Source of the DNA: Reticulitermes speratus
Taxonomy: Eukaryota > Arthropoda > Insecta > Blattodea > Rhinotermitidae
Assembly: GCA_021186555.1 (NCBI GenBank)
Contig: JAJKFL010000012.1
Span: 7,673,394 to 7,737,393 of the forward strand
DNA: 64,000 bases
Reading direction: 5' to 3'
The notes below the pieces were generated by a model. It ran no database searches, was not told where the DNA came from, and saw only the letters and a list, made by a program, of their open reading frames with translations. Below are positions 53,501 to 62,251 of the stretch, piece by piece. A program made the translations under genes and the position numbers. Positions within the stretch are counted from its first letter, which is position 1. Each line of letters opens with the position of its first letter.

Positions 53501-56190
53501 ACACTTGAGAGCCCAGAGCTTAATGTAATTGACACCTACCTCCGTAAAAAGTGAAATATTTATCATTATTACCTACTTTCTATTTATGTCATTTAGATTT
53601 TTCTCTTGCGTTGATTTATGATGTACTGACATATGTTTGGGATTGAATAACAAAATCCTTCTTAAAAACGTCAGTTACAACGATAAACTTAAAATAAATT
53701 TAATATAATTTTAATTTAATAAATTGTACGAATGCCTCTATTATCCACTTTAGAAGTCACGAAGACGGAAGCAGTACGTTCCTTCTAATGTTGGTAATCT
53801 TTTACAAGAGGAGACAAAATTATAATCTAGGATAATTTTTACCTTCATGGAGATATCGAGCATTATGTAGTTTATTGTTTTATTAATATTAACAGCTGAT
53901 ATCGCGTAGCAGCCGTTGAGGTATGGAAGGGTGGTTATTAGTGATGGATACAGGGAGTGTGAGATTAAGGGAGAGCACTGAAACAGGTGGGGATTAAGGG
54001 GTGACATTGAAACAGGCGGAGATTGAGGGTAATACTGAAATAGTGGAGATTGAGGAGTGGTACTGGAATAAACGGAGCTTAAGGGATAGTACTCACAGAG
54101 GAGGGGTTAAAGGGACAGAGCTGAAAAGCAGGGAGATTAAGAGATAGCACTCAAACAGATGGGGATTAAGGGGTGGCATTGCAAGAGGCGGAGATTAAGG
54201 GGTAATACTGAAACATGTGGAGATTGAGGGGTGGCACTGGAATAAACGGAGCTTAAGGGATAGTACTCACAGAGGAGGGGTTAAAGGGACAGAGCTGAAA
54301 AGCAGGGAGATTAAGAGATAGCACTCAAACAGTGGGGATTAAGGGGTGGCATTGCAAAAGAGGCGGAGATTGAGGGGTAATACTGAAACATGTGGAGATT
54401 GAGGGGTGGCACTGGAATAATCGGAGCTTAAGGGATAGTACTCACAGAGGAGGGGTTAAAGGGACAGAGCTGAAAAGGCAGGGAGATTAAGAGATAGCAC
54501 TCAAACAGGTGGGGATTAAGGGGTGGCATTGAAATAGGCGGAGATTGAGGGGTAATACTGAAACATGTGGAGATTGAGGGGTGGCACTGGAATAATCGGA
54601 GCTTAAGGGATGGTACTCACAGAGGAGGGGTTAAAGGGACAGAGCTGAAAAGCAGGGAGATTAAGAGATAGCACTCAAACAGGTGGGGATTAAGGGAGAC
54701 CGCTGAAACAGGCTAAAATTAAGTGGTAGCACTGAAAAAGACGGAGATTAAGTGATGGAATTGAAACCTGTAGAGATTAAGGGGTTGTATTAAAACAGGT
54801 ACAGATTAAGGGATAGCACTCTAAGAGGTGGGGATTAACTGGAGCATGTGGAGATTAGGGATAACACTGAAACATGTGGAGATTAAGAGATAGCACGGAA
54901 ATATGTGGAAATTAAGACACTAAAACAAATGGAGATTAAGGGATGACATTGGGTGGAGGTTAAGGGATGGCTCTGAAAGAGATGGAAATTAAAGGAAGAC
55001 ACTGAAAGAGGTGGATATTAAGGGATAGCACTGAGACAGGTGTTTATGAGTTTTCTTATATTATATTTTCGTATTTAGCGGTCAGTTAAAACAACCCCTA
55101 TCTGTACCCAAGGGCCGGAATACTTTTCAAAATACAATTGCAAAGGAAATATGAAATTGACCGACTCCAGATAGCTGATTGCCCCATAAGCAATTAATAG
55201 TCGTGTCGTTGGTCAAGAAATGACTCTTGTAGAACCCGAAGGTTCATTACCATGTTGACAGAAGCTCAACACTTGTCTCTATCCTGAACCGCATGAATTC
55301 ATTCTACACCCTCTCATCTTGCGTCTTTAAGGTCTATTCTAATAGGCCGATTTTTTCCCCCACCTACGCCTAAGTTTTCCAAATTATCTTATTCCCCATT
55401 TTTCGATTGACATTTTGTCTGCCTTTCCTATCTGTCTCATGCGTCTACATATCCTGCCCAGCCCAAGTTTCAGACAGAAATATAATACAGTGGAAAGGTC
55501 GTAGGCCCAATGACTAAAAAGATAATAACCTATATTTATACTGCCAAATGTGGGGATTTTGTAACATAAACTGCGTTTCTAAACCTGCTCCTGTGACTCA
55601 ACAGGCTAGAGGTCCCCAAAAATATCATATTCATGCCGCAAATATGAAATATAGGAGTTGAAGTTGATTCAGCACCACGTCATGCAGACGTATGGGGAAG
55701 TGAATGTGTGGCTCCACACTTTCTTAATCCAGACACTTGATGGAGGGGAGTAATACGTTTCCTGCCCCGTCCTTTTATCCCCGGAAAAGGGTTTCCTTTC
55801 TTCGCTATATAGGAGGAAGCTTGTTTGGCTCCCGGATCGAATGAAGGCTGAGGAGAAAGAAAGGTCTGTGCCATTGCCGGGAATCTAACAATGGTTCCGC
55901 GGTATTACGACCCATAGCCTAATCTGTATACGGATAAAACTATTCCAGCTGCTTGAAATGTAGAATGCAACACGAAAATTGTTTCTAATCCCATTTTCAG
56001 TGCGTGGTATTTTGCGTTAAATGTGCATTGACTTTATCGTAAACTTCTTTCACTGACGCTAGTACCTGCAGTAATTCCAGCGAGAACGATGCAGAGGCGT
56101 CGGCTATTTCTTGACTTGTGGTGCTGTCGATGCCTGCTGTTGGTACCAGCATCCAGGGACAGAGAACCAAAATGAGCACCACCCACGCAC
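32427..56190 (-). CDS. Secreted serpin, seven coding exons (5' end missing)
   Basis: Exons on the - strand are 56190-56066, 44416-44240, 40259-40043, 38807-38593, 35890-35705, 33877-33736 and 32572-32427. They join in consistent phase to about 402 residues, the usual serpin size. Order of landmarks: hydrophobic signal segment, FSLELLQ (helix A), [16 protein letters not shown] (helix B region), [30 protein letters not shown] (strand 3A), [25 protein letters not shown] (strand 5A and hinge), [11 protein letters not shown] and LFAGRVSDP (C-terminal signature). The hinge [10 protein letters not shown] has small residues at P12-P9, as in inhibitory serpins, but Gly at P14, where Thr or Ser is usual. 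Counting 17 residues from the hinge Glu puts P1-P1' at Leu-Ser, suggesting a chymotrypsin-like target; this is inference. The intron between P8 and P7 is where some insect serpin genes swap alternative loop exons. Introns are packed with tandem arrays. The partner protease is unknown. Confidence 0.93.
32573..33735 (-). other. Serpin intron 6 (reactive-loop intron)
   Basis: It contains the composite SINE at 32659-33158. 33160-33735 is otherwise plain. I looked for a second loop exon with an HPF-like signature and an acceptor and found none in this intron. Confidence 0.7.
32659..33158 (+). mobile_element. Family B SINE interrupted by a family A insertion
   Basis: The tRNA-like head (tggatagctcagtcggtata, then ggggatcgaatcccgccg) and the family B body (from about 32944 to 33158) are split by a 207-bp insertion at 32727-32933. 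The insertion has a family A head and an A-rich tail. The break point is duplicated as aatcccg(c/g)cg at 32717-32726 and 32934-32943. Confidence 0.85.
33736..33877 (-). CDS. Serpin exon 6 (strand 5A and hinge)
   Basis: Acceptor gatactttcag at 33878-33888; donor ACAG|gtattt, phase 1. It encodes [35 protein letters not shown] and [12 protein letters not shown]. Its first 32 bases are also the edge of the adjoining 43-bp tandem array. Confidence 0.93.
33846..35040. repeat. 43-bp minisatellite spanning a serpin splice acceptor, about 27 copies
   Basis: The unit on the + strand is aattaatggtgaatacatct followed by gttagaccaatatgaaagta and tca (43-44 bases). On the - strand this is the end of serpin intron 5 (gatactttca) plus the first codons of exon 6 (ttggtctaacagatg). 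Most units have a broken acceptor (tttcat). Five distal units keep tttcag, with exon-like sequence starting at 34483, 34700, 34830, 34958 and 35000. Use of a distal one would add 43n bases and soon meet stops. Confidence 0.95.
35391..35645 (+). mobile_element. tRNA-derived SINE (family A)
   Basis: The head is ggccgcgcggtctaaagcgt with gatt-gcggtttcgaacccc, followed by the body with gtctctgcgcctggctgatc and an A-run at 35635-35645. It ends about 60 bases from the donor of serpin exon 5. Confidence 0.88.
35705..35890 (-). CDS. Serpin exon 5
   Basis: Acceptor tgtttccag; donor ATGAAG|gtgaga; phase 0 on both sides, 62 residues. It encodes [37 protein letters not shown] and [20 protein letters not shown] then PTLMK. 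The LPRFK strand is a family landmark. Confidence 0.94.
36248..36432. mobile_element. 185-bp pogo-like MITE, copy 1
   Basis: Inverted ends cagtcgaacctggttataac and its near-complement, flanked by TA (36246-36247, 36433-36434). Internal ttataac repeats. A second copy of equal length lies at 63007-63191. Confidence 0.85.
36824..37530 (+). mobile_element. 5'-truncated LINE with (GAA)n tail and 13-bp target duplication
   Basis: The fragment is bounded by atcgaatatttgc at 36811-36823 and 37531-37543 and ends in gaagaagaagaagaag. It contains only the C-terminal part of the reverse transcriptase protein. The tail matches the end of the amplified LINE at 44482-52318, so both belong to related families. 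Confidence 0.9.
36839..37504 (+). pseudogene. LINE reverse transcriptase C-terminal fragment
   Basis: The open frame of about 221 codons contains [14 protein letters not shown], then [45 protein letters not shown] and [20 protein letters not shown], ending NEVKTHHVL. This is the thumb and C-terminal region of non-LTR retrotransposon ORF2. The polymerase core and endonuclease are absent because the insertion is 5'-truncated. The frame is undamaged, so the insertion is fairly young. Confidence 0.92.
37752..37918. repeat. Fold-back element with degenerate hammerhead
   Basis: Arms of about 62 bp (37752-37815 and 37858-37918; ggtcttttgggtaattacac and complement) are inverted. The + strand has GTGAAGA, T, stem GGGAC / GTCCC, GAAAC: the hammerhead layout with the first C of the core replaced by G, so probably inactive. 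Confidence 0.6.
38593..38807 (-). CDS. Serpin exon 4 (strand 3A)
   Basis: Acceptor ttactgcag; donor TTCGAT|gtaagt. It encodes [39 protein letters not shown], then [17 protein letters not shown] and the KWVELPFD end. The split first codon gives Asp. Strand 3A is a strong family marker. Confidence 0.95.
39106..39386 (-). mobile_element. tRNA-derived SINE (family B), full length
   Basis: The tRNA-like head at the right end contains the complement of ggggatcaaatcccggttg, with the body to the left including the complement of gttaaagaaagagtacagct. Orientation is minus. Confidence 0.85.
39417..39457 (+). ncRNA. Hammerhead-like core
   Basis: CTGATGA (39420-39426), C, stem II GGCTT / AAGTC (one G-T pair), GAAA, C-AT-G, cleavage triplet GTA. 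Stem I pairs poorly (AAC with GCTGTT). It is probably a relic of the same family. Confidence 0.5.
39470..39620 (-). pseudogene. LINE ORF2 C-terminal relic
   Basis: The - strand encodes [20 protein letters not shown] followed by MDL, the conserved G-R-x-x-x-RWEDN motif of non-LTR ORF2 ends. It continues into a frameshifted segment, so it is inactive. Confidence 0.7.
39625..39935 (-). mobile_element. tRNA-derived SINE (family D)
   Basis: The head at the right end (- strand) contains cgggttcgaattcccgttcg (B-box-like) and agccgtgaactgtcgtctac. The body extends left to about 39625. Confidence 0.7.
40043..40259 (-). CDS. Serpin exon 3
   Basis: Acceptor cgctttcag; donor CCAG|gtggga, phase 1. It encodes [58 protein letters not shown] and [14 protein letters not shown], i.e. 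helices D to F of the fold. NVT is a possible N-glycosylation site. Confidence 0.94.
40300..40592 (-). mobile_element. tRNA-derived SINE (family E)
   Basis: The - strand head contains ggctcaggcggttagtcgcc and cctgggttttatcccagg. A diverged fragment is at about 16090-16290. Confidence 0.75.
40637..43707. repeat. 114-bp satellite-like array, about 27 copies
   Basis: The period is 114 bases, with landmarks cgtaccgcgcagtaaacaca and gtacagtgaaataatcgctg in every unit. Left units (to about 41450) carry gtatcag and cagttcg; right units carry gtctcag and cagtccg, so the array has two homogenised blocks. 114 is 38 codons, which explains an open frame on the - strand at the right end. Confidence 0.96.
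43871..44111 (-). mobile_element. tRNA-derived SINE (family A) with 11-bp target duplication
   Basis: The target duplication tgcatcttcag lies at 43860-43870 and 44112-44122. The head is at the right end (complement of ggccgcgcggtctaaggcgt) and the A-tail at the left (T-run). Confidence 0.92.
44240..44416 (-). CDS. Serpin exon 2
   Basis: Acceptor ttccgcag; donor CTCAAG|gtaaac; phase 0 on both sides, 59 residues. It encodes [40 protein letters not shown] and [19 protein letters not shown]. The NVLVSP segment and helix C region are serpin hallmarks. Confidence 0.95.
44482..44806 (+). pseudogene. LINE ORF2 C-terminal end (unique part)
   Basis: It encodes [37 protein letters not shown], then [29 protein letters not shown] and [13 protein letters not shown], stop near 44804. 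It parallels the fragment at 36839-37504 (GWRIR, LGHVERM, GRPRRRW) but is a different subfamily. Polymerase and endonuclease domains are missing. Confidence 0.9.
44728..52297. repeat. 87-bp tandem array, about 87 copies
   Basis: The unit is tgtcaagagatggaggaaga, aagcagaagacagatctgta, tgtgctatcgttgtgacgga, ggtactggttatactgtaag and gaccgta. 87 bases is 29 codons, so frames without a chance stop run for up to about 2500 codons on the - strand and 938 on the + strand. Variant positions (tgtgctatcg / tgggctatca; gacgg / gaagg / gaaag; tatact / taaact) mark blocks; a block of eight units recurs near 49324 and 50020. It is not protein-coding in any frame I can support. Confidence 0.97.
52340..52600 (-). 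mobile_element. Diverged family B-like SINE
   Basis: It contains the complement of the family body (ccaggccgctttactccttg; gagcttgtctggacgttttg) and a tRNA-like end cacgaatcgaactccgga. It directly adjoins the LINE target duplication. Confidence 0.6.
53930..55045. repeat. G-rich array of about 29-bp units with 175-bp higher-order repeat
   Basis: Basic units resemble gagattaagggatagcactg followed by aaacaggtg. Six distinct units form a higher-order block whose marker ggagcttaagggatagtact recurs at 54074, 54248, 54423 and 54598 (spacing 174-175). Edges are progressively more diverged. Confidence 0.88.
55720..55915 (-). mobile_element. SINE-like fragment
   Basis: The layout resembles the family B-like SINEs (ccccggaaaagggtttcct, ccgggaatctaacaatgg). 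Weak; boundaries uncertain. Confidence 0.45.
56066..56190 (-). CDS. Serpin exon 1 of this model (signal peptide and helix A start)
   Basis: Acceptor ttatgtgcag; donor CTGCAG|gtacta, phase 0. It encodes [19 protein letters not shown], a signal-peptide core, then [20 protein letters not shown] and LQ. There is no in-frame Met before an upstream stop. The exon begins with two bases of a split codon, so an initiator exon must lie further upstream (higher coordinates), possibly outside the window. Confidence 0.85.
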
Positions 56191-57870
56191 CTGCACATAA
56201 AATTTTATATGATTTTTAAGACATTCTGACACGATCACGGCGAAAAGAAGTCGCACGTGTATTCGTTACACGCGTTGATTTATTCCCCATTTATTTACTA
56301 GTATAAAGTCCTTCAAAATTTCAACGGAAAATTTGACAGTTCCTATGTAGATTTATGGTTTCCATCGAAAACCCTTCTATTAATCTAATCTCATTCATTA
56401 TAGCTGTTAAGATAAACCGTTAAATCAGAGTTCCACTGAGTATGCTTGTCGTTAAATTGAAGAGCTCTTGAAAGGCAGTTTGATAGATTAAGTGGTGTTT
56501 CCACATAGATATAGCGTTTTATCTACAAATATCCGGACTGCAATAACGGCCTATGCATAGACATCTCTGGGCTGCTTTATAAAGACGGATTCTTTTCGGA
56601 AACACAGGCATCTGGCGTACATATCCATAACTATAACAATGACTTTATATGCGTGCCGACCAAACGATAGAATTTCAGCCCTTAGGATCGTAAAAAATAT
56701 GGAATAAAGCGTATGTGACCTAATTTGACATATTATCTGAGTTTTGTCTGTAGGGGCTGAGGAAACCCACAAAATATTCAGTCAGAAAAGCTGATTTTGG
56801 AGCCAGTATTTGAACCCGGCCCCTCCCAAATACGAATCAGGCGTGCTACATACTCAACCATCTCGCTGTATCGTATGTTAATACCCTGTTAGTGTCAGTG
56901 TATATCAAAATCCTGACAAGTAAATCGGTTTGTACAGTACCACTTGATCACAGCAAATAGTCACCAGAAATCTGTTTTTGTTTGTCTCTGTCAAAGTGTT
57001 ATGTTACATTTTTCTTCTTAAGGTCACTTTTATTTGTGTGTTGTATGTGGACAGAATATTCAAGTCGGACTTGGTAGAAGGTCGCGAAAAAATAAGATGA
57101 TTAGCGATAATTATTAATCTACACAAACATCCTTGTTACAGTATTCGAAATGTAAGGTCTAAGACCGCAAATGACGTAAAAGTCTTAACCAGAGAAGTCA
57201 GACGCATTTGCTATAAAGTCACAAGGTGAGGTCTTCCATTCATCCCTACCTTGCTGCTGTGTACAGAAAATAGTGTAGCTTTAATGTGTTGACGTCACGT
57301 ATACGTCATAATGCTGATTACCTTGAATATTTAAAGATGGGAATTCCGTTGTGTATTAAGAAAGATTTTTATGTGCCTGTCAGCCGATCTACAGCCACAA
57401 TAAACCAAACTGCAGACACTTTTTTTATCACTGTTGCTAGAAACATTCGATGTAAATGTCATATAGAGTAGGAATTTCACTTACGTGTAGGAGAGGTGTT
57501 TATTGTTACGACCAAATTTAAAAGTTTTTCCTTACAAAATAAGGAAACTGTTGCTTGTAGTCTTAACAGTATCCTTGTTTAGGACTAAATTATAGGGGTT
57601 TAACCAGCAATATGGAATAACCCGCCAAATGTACTTCTAAATTCAAAGTTGTCTATGAGTCACATTGGAATCACTGTTATTAATGAACCAGTGTCACACC
57701 TTACACTGTTTTGTTACGGTGCTTTGATATACATGTAATAAATTAGGAAAGTTAAATTTATTGGGGTACGTGTTTCTTAAATTAGTAGTTTTCCTTTAAT
57801 TCTTTAAAGCGCAATGATTGCTGTATGTACTGTTTGCTCTTACATTAAAAATCTTTGTATTTTGCCCGTA
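56191..57870 (-). other. Region upstream of serpin exon 1
   Basis: It should be intron or 5' region of the serpin. A tRNA-like segment lies near 56800-56875 (tatttgaacccggcccctcc). I could not identify the first exon or a promoter. Confidence 0.45.
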
Positions 57871-57874
57871 CAGT

Positions 57875-58443
57875 GTATTTATGTTTTTCATGTGAATCTT
57901 AGTGTCTTTATGTTTTTCGTGTGATTCTCAGTGTCTATGTTTTTCATGTGATTCTCAGTGTCTTTATGTTTTTCATGTGATTCTCATTGTCTTTATGTTT
58001 TTCATGTGATTCTGTGTCTTTATGGTTTTCATGTGATTCTTAATGTCTTTATGTTTTTCATGTGATTCTCAGTGTTTATATTGTTCATGTGATTCTTAGT
58101 GTCTTTATGTTTTCTATGTTATTCTCAGTGTCTTTATGTTTTTCATGTGATTCTTAGTGTATTTGATTTTCATGTGATTCTCGGCGTCTTTATGTTTTTC
58201 ATGTGATTCTCAGTGTCTTTGTGGTTTTCATGTGATTCTTAGCGTCTTTATGTTTTTCATGTGATTCGCAGTGTCTATGTTTTACATGTGATTCTCGGCG
58301 TCTTTATGTTTTTCATGTGATTCTCAGTGTCTTTATGGTTTTCATGTGATTCTTAGTGTCTTTATGTTTTTCATGTGATTCTCAGTGTCTTTATGTTTTT
58401 CATGTGATTCTCGGTGTCTTTATGTTTTTCACGTGATTCTCAC
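57875..58443. repeat. 30-bp minisatellite, about 19 copies
   Basis: The unit is tgtctttatgtttttcatgt followed by gattctcag, with indels of one to four bases and substitutions (ggttttc, tctcggcg). Confidence 0.93.
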
Positions 58444-60595
58444 AACAAGCCGTGGTTATTACCCTACATGGCATTCACTGATTCTTATTTGTGATGGAGT
58501 CACAGAGTGCCGTCACCCGAATGTAGGATCCATCCTAACGCGAGCACAGATGCCCACACTTAAATCTTATCTTCAGTTCTTTTAATAAATTCAGTTTATT
58601 ACCTTCGTTTCCTTAAAGTCCAGTTTAATATTATCCTCATTTCTACGCTAACATATCGTGTTCTCTTATTATGAGTCACTGTATGTGCACCACACTGACA
58701 GAACTAATGCTTTGAAGATTGCCGTTGTCTTGGATGTGACACCTTGTGGTTTGGTAGAAATTTAATGACGTTTCGGAGGAACATGCCCGAAAAGGATTTC
58801 CGTTTAAAGCCTGCTTTTTGATTAATTGCTTTTTATTTCTATCCTTCTGTTACTATTTATATTTTTCTTTTAAGTTGTTTTTGTAAAGAACTTGTTAAGT
58901 AGCCCAGAATTTTTTTCGACTTTAAATTTGTTGGACATAATTTTGTAAATTCTCATCCTTGCCCTTTTTCTCTCATCTTTGAACCTTATATAATATTCCA
59001 TACGAGATTTGTAAGTATGTTTGTGGTGTATCTCTGCACAAAATTTCACATTCTTGGCTTCAGTGCTTCTTTAGTTATGGCCGTCAGACCGTACGCTAAA
59101 TCTACACACACAGACACACGATAAAAAAACAAAACCTTACAAAAGTTGCATCATTTGATGACACTAGGAGCGCTAGTGTCGCACCCCACCTCACAAGTTC
59201 TCACTTCCGCCCGTGTTATCATGACTGATTGCTTGAAATTAAAAAGAGTACGATTTTTGGGCGATTTACAATTTTGTAACTTTCGTGCCACTTTTCGTTA
59301 AAATTTATCGACTGATTAAACACTGTAAATTAAGTAACAGTCGCAAAGGGCATAGTAGTCTCATAAACCTTACTTTTTTTCCATGAGGAAAGGAAAATAG
59401 AAAGAAAATTATCTTTGCTTTTTTTATAAGCAGCCATTTTGGCGATGAAATCTCATGACATGCATAAGAGTAACGCGTAACTGTACATTCATTTTTTAAA
59501 TTACGTGACTCAATATGTTTCATCTCCAAAAGGGCCAGTACTGAGTAGAAGTCTATTAAATTTGGTATCGCCTACGAATATGCAAAAAAGAAAGTTACCG
59601 GGTGGATTTAATTTTAGATCATATGAAACTTATATATTTAATATATCATTTCACAGATTGGTTTATCGTAAAAACAAACAGGAAACTGACGAAAGTATAA
59701 TTTCTTAAACAGTAAATCTCAGTGTCAACTATACATAGCACATGTTTTAATATTAAAATCTCTTCATTTTGCCCACAAATTTATATAATATTTCCGGCAG
59801 TCACGACTTTGACTAAGAATATTAGCTAGCCTCTATGGCGTGACTCCGTGCAGACTGGTAAAAGTACACGAACCTCTTTAGAGGAACCTGTTGCCTTCAT
59901 CTACTTTGTTGATGGAAGCATTAGGCTCCTTTGTAAGGTCGCTACTCTGCTACCAGACTACACAGCATTAACCCTCTGTTCTCTGTAATGGCAAAGCAAC
60001 GTGTTTTCTGTGACGTAGGAACCAAATTATTATGCACGGATGTCAGATTTTAAAGGCTTATACGTTGTAGCGCAATTGTTTCCCGACATGGCAAGATTTA
60101 AACACATTTGTACGTGTAATAGAAGGCCAGTAACTGGACGTTTCGTGATTCTACTTGCTAACATCTGTACTCACGTGTCCACATGATGTGCGCTCCTCGC
60201 AGTGTCTTTCTCGCCTCTGGGTCTCTCCACCGCAGAGCAGTAAAGAATTCACAGCTTACGTCGCTAGAGAGCGCCAGGATCCGAGAAATCTAATTATCAC
60301 GTCATTACCTCTATGCGTAATAATAACAAAGGTCATTAATATCACGTGATTTATGTCATAGGACGTTAACCTTGAAATGTTTAGTCAAGGACAGTTAAAA
60401 CCTTGGGGTATGTTTTGAACATTGTGTAAAGATATTAACTGCAACCATTTACCGTTTCTATTCGTAGGTTACTTGATCTCTGACGGTAATGTAGCGTTCT
60501 GAAACACGGATTGAATAGAAGCCATAAGACGTAGAATATGACCATAAAGCCTTGCCGGTGACCTGACGTTATGAAAACTTCAGTTATAGAAGTGC
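58444..60595. other. Non-coding sequence
   Basis: It contains retroposon fragments at about 58735-58790 and 59870-59965 (ggaacctgttgccttcat and related words) but no gene. Confidence 0.45.
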
Positions 60596-60599
60596 ACAC

Positions 60600-60850
60600 C
60601 TTTAAGGTGTACGGGGTAGTGGAGGTATAGCTCCATTAATTCTTGACCTCCGCACTGGATGGAGTCGAGTGGTCATCTAAACGTCCTAGCCGCTTTACTC
60701 CCTCAGTTACCATTGGCTAGGACGCTAGGTGGACTCCAGAATCGGTCTGAACGTTTTGGAGAAGAAAGAACTCTCTTGACCTCTGCCCCTGATTCCTCAC
60801 GCTCAGTCTGTAACCCAGTCACTATACAGACTGTCTCAGATTGCAGTAAC
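60600..60850 (-). mobile_element. Diverged family B-like SINE
   Basis: The complement of the body includes cctagccgctttactccctc and aatcggtctgaacgttttgg, ending near gtcactatacagactgtc. Confidence 0.6.
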
Positions 60851-60867
60851 CACAGAGATAATGATAG

Positions 60868-61100
60868 GGAAATGGAGGTATAACTCCACGTACTCTCGGT
60901 ACTATATGGCAGTGAGTGGTTATCTTCTAGGGAAAAGCACTCGCTGCACACATTGAACTGGAGGTTGTTTGGACATCAGAGCTGGTCTGAAAGCTTCGGA
61001 AATGATAAAAACCTTTTTCCTATTATCGGGAATCGAACCACAAATCCTCGGTGGTCCATCTCATAGCTTAGACATTAAACCGACCTCCGGGCCTCCGGGT
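60868..61100 (-). mobile_element. Diverged family B-like SINE, second copy
   Basis: It shares ggaggtataactccac and agagctggtctgaaagcttc with its neighbour, with a tRNA-like end atcgggaatcgaaccacaaa. Confidence 0.6.
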
Positions 61101-61324
61101 AGGAAGTTGCATGGGCCCCAGAAACTGTCTGTAAATGACAGGCTGCCCGATGTACGTATATTTGCAGCTGAAAGTGGTCTTGGGCACAAAGTGTGGAAAA
61201 TACTGGTGCAGGGTAACTCTTTTATTGTGATTTAAATTGGGGTGGAAACAAAGGAATCAGTACTGAATATTAACCAACGAAATGCACATTACACTATCAA
61301 ATTTTAATAGTAGTATATACCTTT

Positions 61325-61367
61325 CCCCGACATATGTTTCTGTCAGTTTTAGACCATCATCAGGGGG
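61325..61367 (-). ncRNA. Hammerhead ribozyme (one stem II mismatch)
   Basis: CCCC, CTGATGA, T, stem II GGTC / GACA (last pair G-A mismatched), GAAA, C-ATAT-G, cleavage triplet GTC, GGGG pairing with CCCC. Core intact. Confidence 0.62.
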
Positions 61368-61681
61368 TCCGAACTACATTCACTTGACATCCATAAGTTC
61401 ACTGTGTTACCACAAATTATAGTTCGATGTTTATATAAATAATCACTGTATAAAAACACTTTCTAAAATCACTTATTTAACATATATTGTGTCATATATA
61501 AAAACACTGTATACAAAACTTTGAAGACTCGTCAATGTTTAAGAGTTCATCCACCTGGGTATCACGGTTGGCTTGTTGTCTATTTTGTTCATGGTTTTGC
61601 ATCATTTGGGGGTTTTTCTTGATTTTGCTCTTGTGTACTCTGTGTTATCGCGTGTTGTAATATGTCGGGGAAAGTTACATA

Positions 61682-62156
61682 CAGTGGACCCTCGAACTTC
61701 GAACGGTTTGATGTTCGAACAACTTGAAACTCGAACAAAAAATTCGAGGAAAATCCGGTTTTGAAACTCGAACAAAAACTCGAAAGTCGAACAAAGAATC
61801 ACGTGGTCGCCTTCTCTCTCTGCTTGGTCCAGATGAAAGAAGGGTAATTCACCTTCTAGTGAACAGTAATATCCCTCCTATTGTTATTATTGATTGATTA
61901 TTATACAATATTTTTTATGTATGTACTATTATAAATAAAAATTTTCAATTATTGAAATTAAATATACTTGTTTTATCATTATGATCTTTTGAAATGGGCA
62001 CTTAAAATGTTTTATATTGGGTAAATTTTGGGGGTCTGGAACGGATTAATTCAATTTACATTATTTCTTATGGGGAAATTTAACTCGAAAGTCGAACAAC
62101 TTGAAAGTCGAACCGTCTCCTGGAACGGATTGTGTTCGAAGTTCGAGGTTCCACTG
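61682..62156. mobile_element. pogo-like MITE nested in the fold-back retroposon
   Basis: Ends cagtggaccctcgaacttcg and its near-complement, with TA duplications at 61680-61681 and 62157-62158. Internal ctcgaac / gttcgag repeats. 475 bp, no transposase. Confidence 0.88.
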
Positions 62157-62251
62157 TACTACTATTAAAATTTGATAGTGAATGTGTATTTCGTTGGTTA
62201 ATATTCAGTGAAATTAAATTGCACAGTTAAGGTTATATAAAAAGGAATCAG

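Larger units (their letters stand above)
44417..56065 (-). other. Serpin intron 1
   Basis: An 11.6-kb intron, most of which is the amplified LINE insertion (44482-52318). It also has a family B-like SINE (52340-52600), a diverged single copy related to the 114-bp unit (53093-53165), the G-rich array (53930-55045) and a SINE-like segment near 55730-55910. 52620-53090 and 53170-53930 show no other feature. Confidence 0.85.
61261..62240. mobile_element. Fold-back retroposon with hammerhead, target duplication and nested MITE
   Basis: The duplication aaaggaatcag lies at 61250-61260 and 62241-62251. Inverted arms begin ctgaatattaaccaacg and its complement. The left arm carries a hammerhead on the - strand; the right arm keeps only its 3' part and is split by a pogo-like MITE (61682-62156). 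The tail has tgcacagttaagg, similar to tgcacggtgaa in the elements at 10.8 and 18.4 kb. Confidence 0.78.

Noticed and set aside
55997-56182. Start of the serpin at the GTG-led frame at 56182
   Set aside because: No ATG begins this frame; an acceptor at 56191-56192 shows the exon is internal and the Met lies in an earlier exon.
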